DNA of 64,000 nucleotides from Paragorgia papillata (Eukaryota; Cnidaria; Anthozoa; Scleralcyonacea; Coralliidae), in the NCBI GenBank assembly GCA_035771165.1, contig JAWNZC010000419.1:1362501-1426500 (forward strand). The letters are read 5' to 3'. Under the pieces are notes generated by a model. It saw only the letters and a program-made list of their open reading frames with translations, made no database searches and had not been told where the DNA came from. Both the position numbers and the translations under genes were made by a program. The first letter of the stretch is position 1; every line of letters begins with the position of its first letter. This document shows, piece by piece, positions 59,879 through 64,000 of this stretch.

Positions 59879-62800
59879 TTATGGTACTACAGGTAGCTCG
59901 TGAATCACTTGTTCATAAAATGGTTTAAATACAACATAATTGTGTGAGACGAGGTTAGCAAACTGCTTTGTGAGTTCGACAAGTTCAGTTTCCACATCCA
60001 AAAATGATGTTGGAAATTGTTCCAAAGGACTTGATGTTTGTGGCCTCAGCAGATTCTTTACCATAAAAGTGTACATACGTTTTTCTATGGAAACAAAAAA
60101 AACAACATTTAGTGTCTGAGTGGTGTGAGCTTGGAAAACTATAACTTGTTCTTCCAAAACTCATTAATAATTCATGAGGAAAACACAAAGGAAATCAGTA
60201 CCATGTCCGTGGTTTTATACCTGATAAAATTTCTTGACGTCAGAAAGAAATAAGAATACTAATGAACATACAATTTTATATAAAGAATACTAATGAACAT
60301 ACAATTTTATATAAAGAATACTAATGAACGTACAATTTTATATAAAGAATACTAATGAACATACAATTTTATATAAAGAATACTAATGAACATAACATCC
60401 AATAACGAATCGTTTTTGAAGCCATTCAAAACACTCGCATCGCATGTTTTATCACATCTAAATATCACTCTGATAAAACACTCCTGCTCGTGTTTTAAAT
60501 ATTACATAAATTGGTTAAAACAGACTTAAATTATTGGGGAGTAAAAATTTGTACTTACTCATTAATTGGCGAACACTGTGGTCATGTTCTGCCAGATTTA
60601 GGATCTGTTGCCGTAAAAGGCTCAGCTTTTCTTCACCCATGCTTGCTAATCCTCTCATTGATAAAAAAGATTGAGTTTCTTTGGTGACATGTTCACAGAT
60701 ATTGGGAAACACATCAGCAAGGTTGCTAATCAATGGATAAATAAAAAATATCACAATGATCAATACAATTAAACTGAGTTTACAGACAAGCAATTAGGTC
60801 TACAAGCAAACTGCAGTCAAATTAAAGATGCAGTCAGGATGCAGTCAATCTGCAGACAAATTCATACCTTTCTGGAATATCTCTGAACAGGATGTAAACA
60901 GTCTCTTTTAAAGTTTTCTTGTATTCTGAATCAGATGCCAAATGCTTTCCTACAATATTTAATGTAACAACCAAAATAGATGCCACTCTGACAAGACACT
61001 GCGTTGACCTTCTCATCTCAGCTATACGGTGCCTGTCCATCACAAGTGTCTACAAAAAATCAATATAGCAGTTTATTCCTGCATTACTAGTTACTCTTGT
61101 TAAATACTGTCTCTTGACTGCTTTTCCTTCTTTACTGGCCCCCTGTAGGTCTTCACACTGTATTGCTTCTGTGTCATCCTCTTCTGTATAATCAAGATCA
61201 ATTCGATGATCATCCTACATTCCTCCTGTTTATTTTGGTAATGTCTTCCTCTATATTCTTTCTGTATTCCTATGTTTTCCTGGCTTCTGCATCCCCTTGT
61301 CTCTATCCCTGAGCACTGCCTAATTCACTCAGATCTGGCCCCTTATACACACGTAAAAACGCACAACTTGTTCACGGTTGTCAACAGGTGTGAACAATGT
61401 GCTGCTGCTCGCCGTGAACAATGTCAACAAGTTGTTCACTTATGGTTCGAACAACTTGTTCACGGATAAATCAACAGTCATGAACAAGTTGTTCCAACAG
61501 CACATTTTTATAGCCAACAACGTTGTTCGCACATGATACAACATGTTGTAATAGCATGATGAAATAACAACGATGAACAACAATGGTGAACATGGTTGAT
61601 GTATCAACACGTTCTTCGGCTGTTACAACATGCGTGAACAATGGTTGTTGTTTCATCAAGCTGTAACAACTTGTTGAAACAATGATGAACAATGTTGTTC
61701 ATTTATCAATGTTGTTCACATATGTCAACAAGTTGTTACAGCATTGTTCAGGCAACAATGCTGTAACAACTTGCGAGATTTTTACGCGTGTAGTACATGT
61801 ACATAATTCACTTGACAACCCCTCAACATCTCTTCTGTATGCTTTCATTATATTAATGGCCGCAGTTCCTTCACCAACCTCAGGGTACGGAAATGCCCCT
61901 TCTCCCAGAAGAATACCAACATAGCTTTGCTTAACAACTTCCAATATCTCTGCTGGTGATTTACGTGAATTTTGCAAACCTAAAGCACCAGCTACTGATG
62001 TTTCTGATTGTGCACCACGACTCCCATCTTTTGCATCAAGGTCTTCACAATTATTGTCATCCTTTTTACTCTGATTAACCTCGACAGTATCTATCCCTCG
62101 TTTTATCCATTGCTTTGTTGATAACAGTCCATTTGGATTAGCTTTTAAATATTCTCTGAATTTTTCCTGTTCATATCCAATTGATCTTTGAAGAAGCTCA
62201 GGGCGAAACATGGATAGTTGAAAGTTAGCCATATCCAGCTTCATCAAGTCCAACACATGAAAAATCTCTCTGCAAAAACATAATAGACAGAAATGCTTTC
62301 AATAAAAGCTAGATTACAGCCAATGGATGTTAACTCCTACCGTATAATCTATGTATTAATATGTTAAATCATAAAATTTAAATAGCTATTTTAAAATTAT
62401 GTCAAACCATTATGAATAGTACAATTGTAACTCGCCTGAGAAGTGGCACCAAGCCTTTAACTTCTTTCAATTTTTCTATGTCTTCATCTCTAGCTGGCAT
62501 ACATATCTTGCCCATCACATCAATAATGTAAGCAGCATAGCCCTCAATATCAACGCTGCCTTGTTCACTTTGTTGAGCTATCAAGTCTAGATCCAAAACA
62601 TTGTTGACTTGATCCTTAAGATCGGTGTGGTTGAGGACAAGAGACAACAGTGTCTGTAGGAAAATCAATATAATAATGATCACAGTACATCTATGGTACA
62701 GTTAAGAAATGGTTTGTGGTTTCGTGTGCTCCATCGAGTTATGGATGCACGTGGGAAGTTGGGAGAGCATAAAAAAGTGTAAGAGTTGGTTGAGGTGATA

Positions 62801-63041
62801 GCTGAGAATTTGGAGCATGCACGATAGCCAATCAGCTTAACACCATTAGAATATCTTGTGTATATAAGTGAGAGTTTTTGAATTTCTTTTTACCTCTTTT
62901 AATTCAGCCAGAAGTTTTATTGTCCGGGCATAATTGGGTGGATCTTTCGACATTTCTTCCTCCAAGTTATCCCAGAATGCTTTATGGACAATTCTTTTCA
63001 CTTGACCTTCAATACTATTGAAAAAAGATGTGCCATCAATA
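59879..63041 (-). CDS. TCP11L1: TCP11-like protein (TCP11L1 type), 3' six exons, N-terminus not found
   Basis: TCP11-family proteins are all-helical proteins of poorly known function. Exons (minus strand): 63041-62894, 62653-62436, 62269-61879, 61049-60868, 60725-60559 and 60084-59879. Phases agree throughout, for about 436 residues against about 510 in the family. Conserved blocks: RIVHKAFWDNLEEEMSKDPP, ELKETLLSLVL, NVLDLDLIAQQ, LLREIFHVLDLMKLDMANF and FPETLVMDRHRIAEM across the exon 3/4 join, then the tail VSHNYVVFKPFY. The donor at 62435-62434 is GC (CAG|GCGAGT), not GT; only this site keeps the frame and yields LLREIF. The first visible exon starts in mid-codon, so about 70 residues are encoded upstream, perhaps beyond the window. 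An exon-like end at 63842 (GAG|GTGAGA) is unproven. Confidence 0.88.
60190..60510. repeat. 31-bp tandem repeat inside a TTTTATCAGATATAAA-family element
   Basis: AATACTAATGAACATACAAT with TTTATATAAAG repeats four to five times (60253-60393). It is flanked by GTTTTATACCTGATAAAAT and CTCTGATAAAACACTCCTGC, which match the arms of 34518-34610. It lies in the last intron of the TCP11-like gene. Confidence 0.8.
61346..61796. mobile_element. TIR element rich in GTTGTTCA motifs
   Basis: Ends: ACACGTAAAAACGCACAACT at the left and AACTTGCGAGATTTTTACGC at the right, an imperfect inverted pair. The interior is a loose repeat of AACAATG, GTTGTTCAC and CAACAAGTTGTT in both orientations. In TCP11-like intron 3, just past its donor. 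Confidence 0.7.
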
Positions 63042-63166
63042 CTGTAAATGATTGAATAAGACCTCCCCTGGACAATTATTAAATAAGGGGTTTTTGAGAG
63101 AAGGCTTTATTCAATTTCAAGCTAGGCCTTTATTTGAAATAAGGCCCTTATTCAAGCAATTACAGT

Positions 63167-63610
63167 ACAGTCACTTGCACCCAGCTTGCACCTAATAAGT
63201 GGAAACACCGCCCATCATCACGACATGTTCTATTTCAACATCAAACATATTTATACTGTCGTGGCAATAGAATTTGATTGGTGTTTGGTAAATAATCCTG
63301 TTTCTTATTGGTTGTTTAAAAACCAGAAACCAATCAAATTCAAAACAGGAAGTTAGCAATAATTTTCATCAAATGAATTGATCAACTTGAGGAATATATT
63401 GCAACGATATTTTAGGAACGCTTCTATTGCCACAACAGTAAAAGTTTTCCCCTTGGAAACATTACGTTTCCCTTTGATACGTACATGTTTGTGCTCTTAG
63501 CCAATCACATCTTGCCAATCCTACAGTGTCAATTTCAAAACGGTTAACTTTTGAACATGTTTTGAACATGTTTTGATGGGCGGTGTTCCCACTTAGGTGC
63601 AAGCGACCGT
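63167..63610. mobile_element. TIR MITE (GCACCTAAGC family), copy 2
   Basis: Ends ACAGTCACTTGCACC and CACTTAGGTGCAAGCGACCG, with subterminal CACCGCCCATCA and TGATGGGCGGTG. Longer than copy 1 (about 440 bp), with a central inverted pair AATTTGATTGGTGTTTGGTA and AACCAATCAAATT. Confidence 0.78.
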
Positions 63611-63611
63611 G

Positions 63612-63712
63612 TTAACACTTCAAGGCCTGGACCTCTCCCTGTGCTGAATAAAATCGTCTGGCGTTAGCCAGATAAAAATAATACTAAAGACTCGTCTTCA
63701 GGCTTCAAAGTG
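63612..63712. mobile_element. GTTAGCC-family unit
   Basis: AACACTTCAAGGCCTGGACC, CTGGCGTTAGCCAG and CAGGCTTCAAAGTGTC, directly after the previous MITE. Confidence 0.85.
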
Positions 63713-64000
63713 TCAATTAACACCATCATATCCCACAATTTACTCCCAATTTACTCCCAATTTGACTTTGTGATTTTCACCCTTTAAATATAATATTAAA
63801 TACATTTTCTTCTCGCAAGAAAATCAACAAAATCTCACCTCTGAGGTTAATTTTAAAATAGCTTTGAATGTATCATAATTTTCTTTGTTTATTATTTAAT
63901 ACGACAAATATAACGGGGCTAACATGCATTTAATAAATTACTGCTTATTTTTTTCAATTAACTAGTTCAACAATAAACTAATAATTTCAATTACTTCTTC
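63713..64000. other. Right edge, no gene proven
   Basis: AT-rich. A minus-strand stretch ending at GAG|GTGAGA (donor near 63841) could be an upstream TCP11-like exon, but its translation is not recognisably similar to the family. Confidence 0.3.

Overview
This is nuclear DNA from an animal. Seven protein-coding genes can be supported. Most have many short exons with GT-AG introns, and all belong to animal-type families. The very high density of small inverted-repeat elements, micro- and minisatellites and tRNA/5S-derived repeats, with moderate AT-richness, suggests a non-bilaterian invertebrate, most likely a cnidarian such as an anthozoan. That placement is an inference; the sequence does not prove the species. 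There are no bacterial operons, CRISPR arrays or rRNA operons.

Layout. The window opens inside a minus-strand two-pore channel gene (TPC2-like), whose first four coding exons lie between 1143 and 2988. Its introns hold an 18-bp minisatellite and a tetranucleotide array. From about 3.1 to 18 kb there is no convincing gene, only simple-sequence arrays, foldback elements, a tRNA-like repeat, two oppositely oriented arrays of tRNA-like units and a dead non-LTR retrotransposon fragment. A five-exon cyclin D gene lies at 18116-19929 (+). From 20 to 34.8 kb the sequence is again repeat-dominated, with a second dead retrotransposon fragment, many inverted-repeat families and a decayed protease-like ORF. 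An intronless, membrane-anchored SGNH hydrolase gene lies at 34833-35711 (-), next to an elaborate nested foldback.

A seven-exon PP2A catalytic-subunit gene (37270-41439, -, exactly 309 aa) is head to head with a sixteen-coding-exon annexin gene (43392-54704, +, 568 aa) that has a long Pro/Gly/Tyr/Gln-rich A7/A11-type N-terminus. The annexin introns carry a 5S-rRNA-derived SINE, paired foldback MITEs and a 2.3-kb TTAA-flanked transposon with a decayed gene that resembles the P2X7 C-terminal cysteine domain. A single-exon BTB-BACK-PHR gene (57151-58557, +) follows. Last is the 3' part of a TCP11-like gene (59879-63041, -), which has one probable GC-AG intron.

The genes do not form a pathway. 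They cover calcium release (TPC), calcium-dependent membrane binding (annexin), G1 control (cyclin D), phosphatase signalling (PP2A), ubiquitin-ligase-type adaptation (BTB-PHR), an esterase-like enzyme and a TCP11 scaffold. The most unusual content is the repeat landscape: at least six inverted-repeat families recur across the window, often inside introns, and several carry CRE-like and YY1-like motifs. Exon boundaries were read by eye from splice sites, reading phase and family similarity. They add up in phase for every gene except the exon 1/exon 2 join of the TPC gene.
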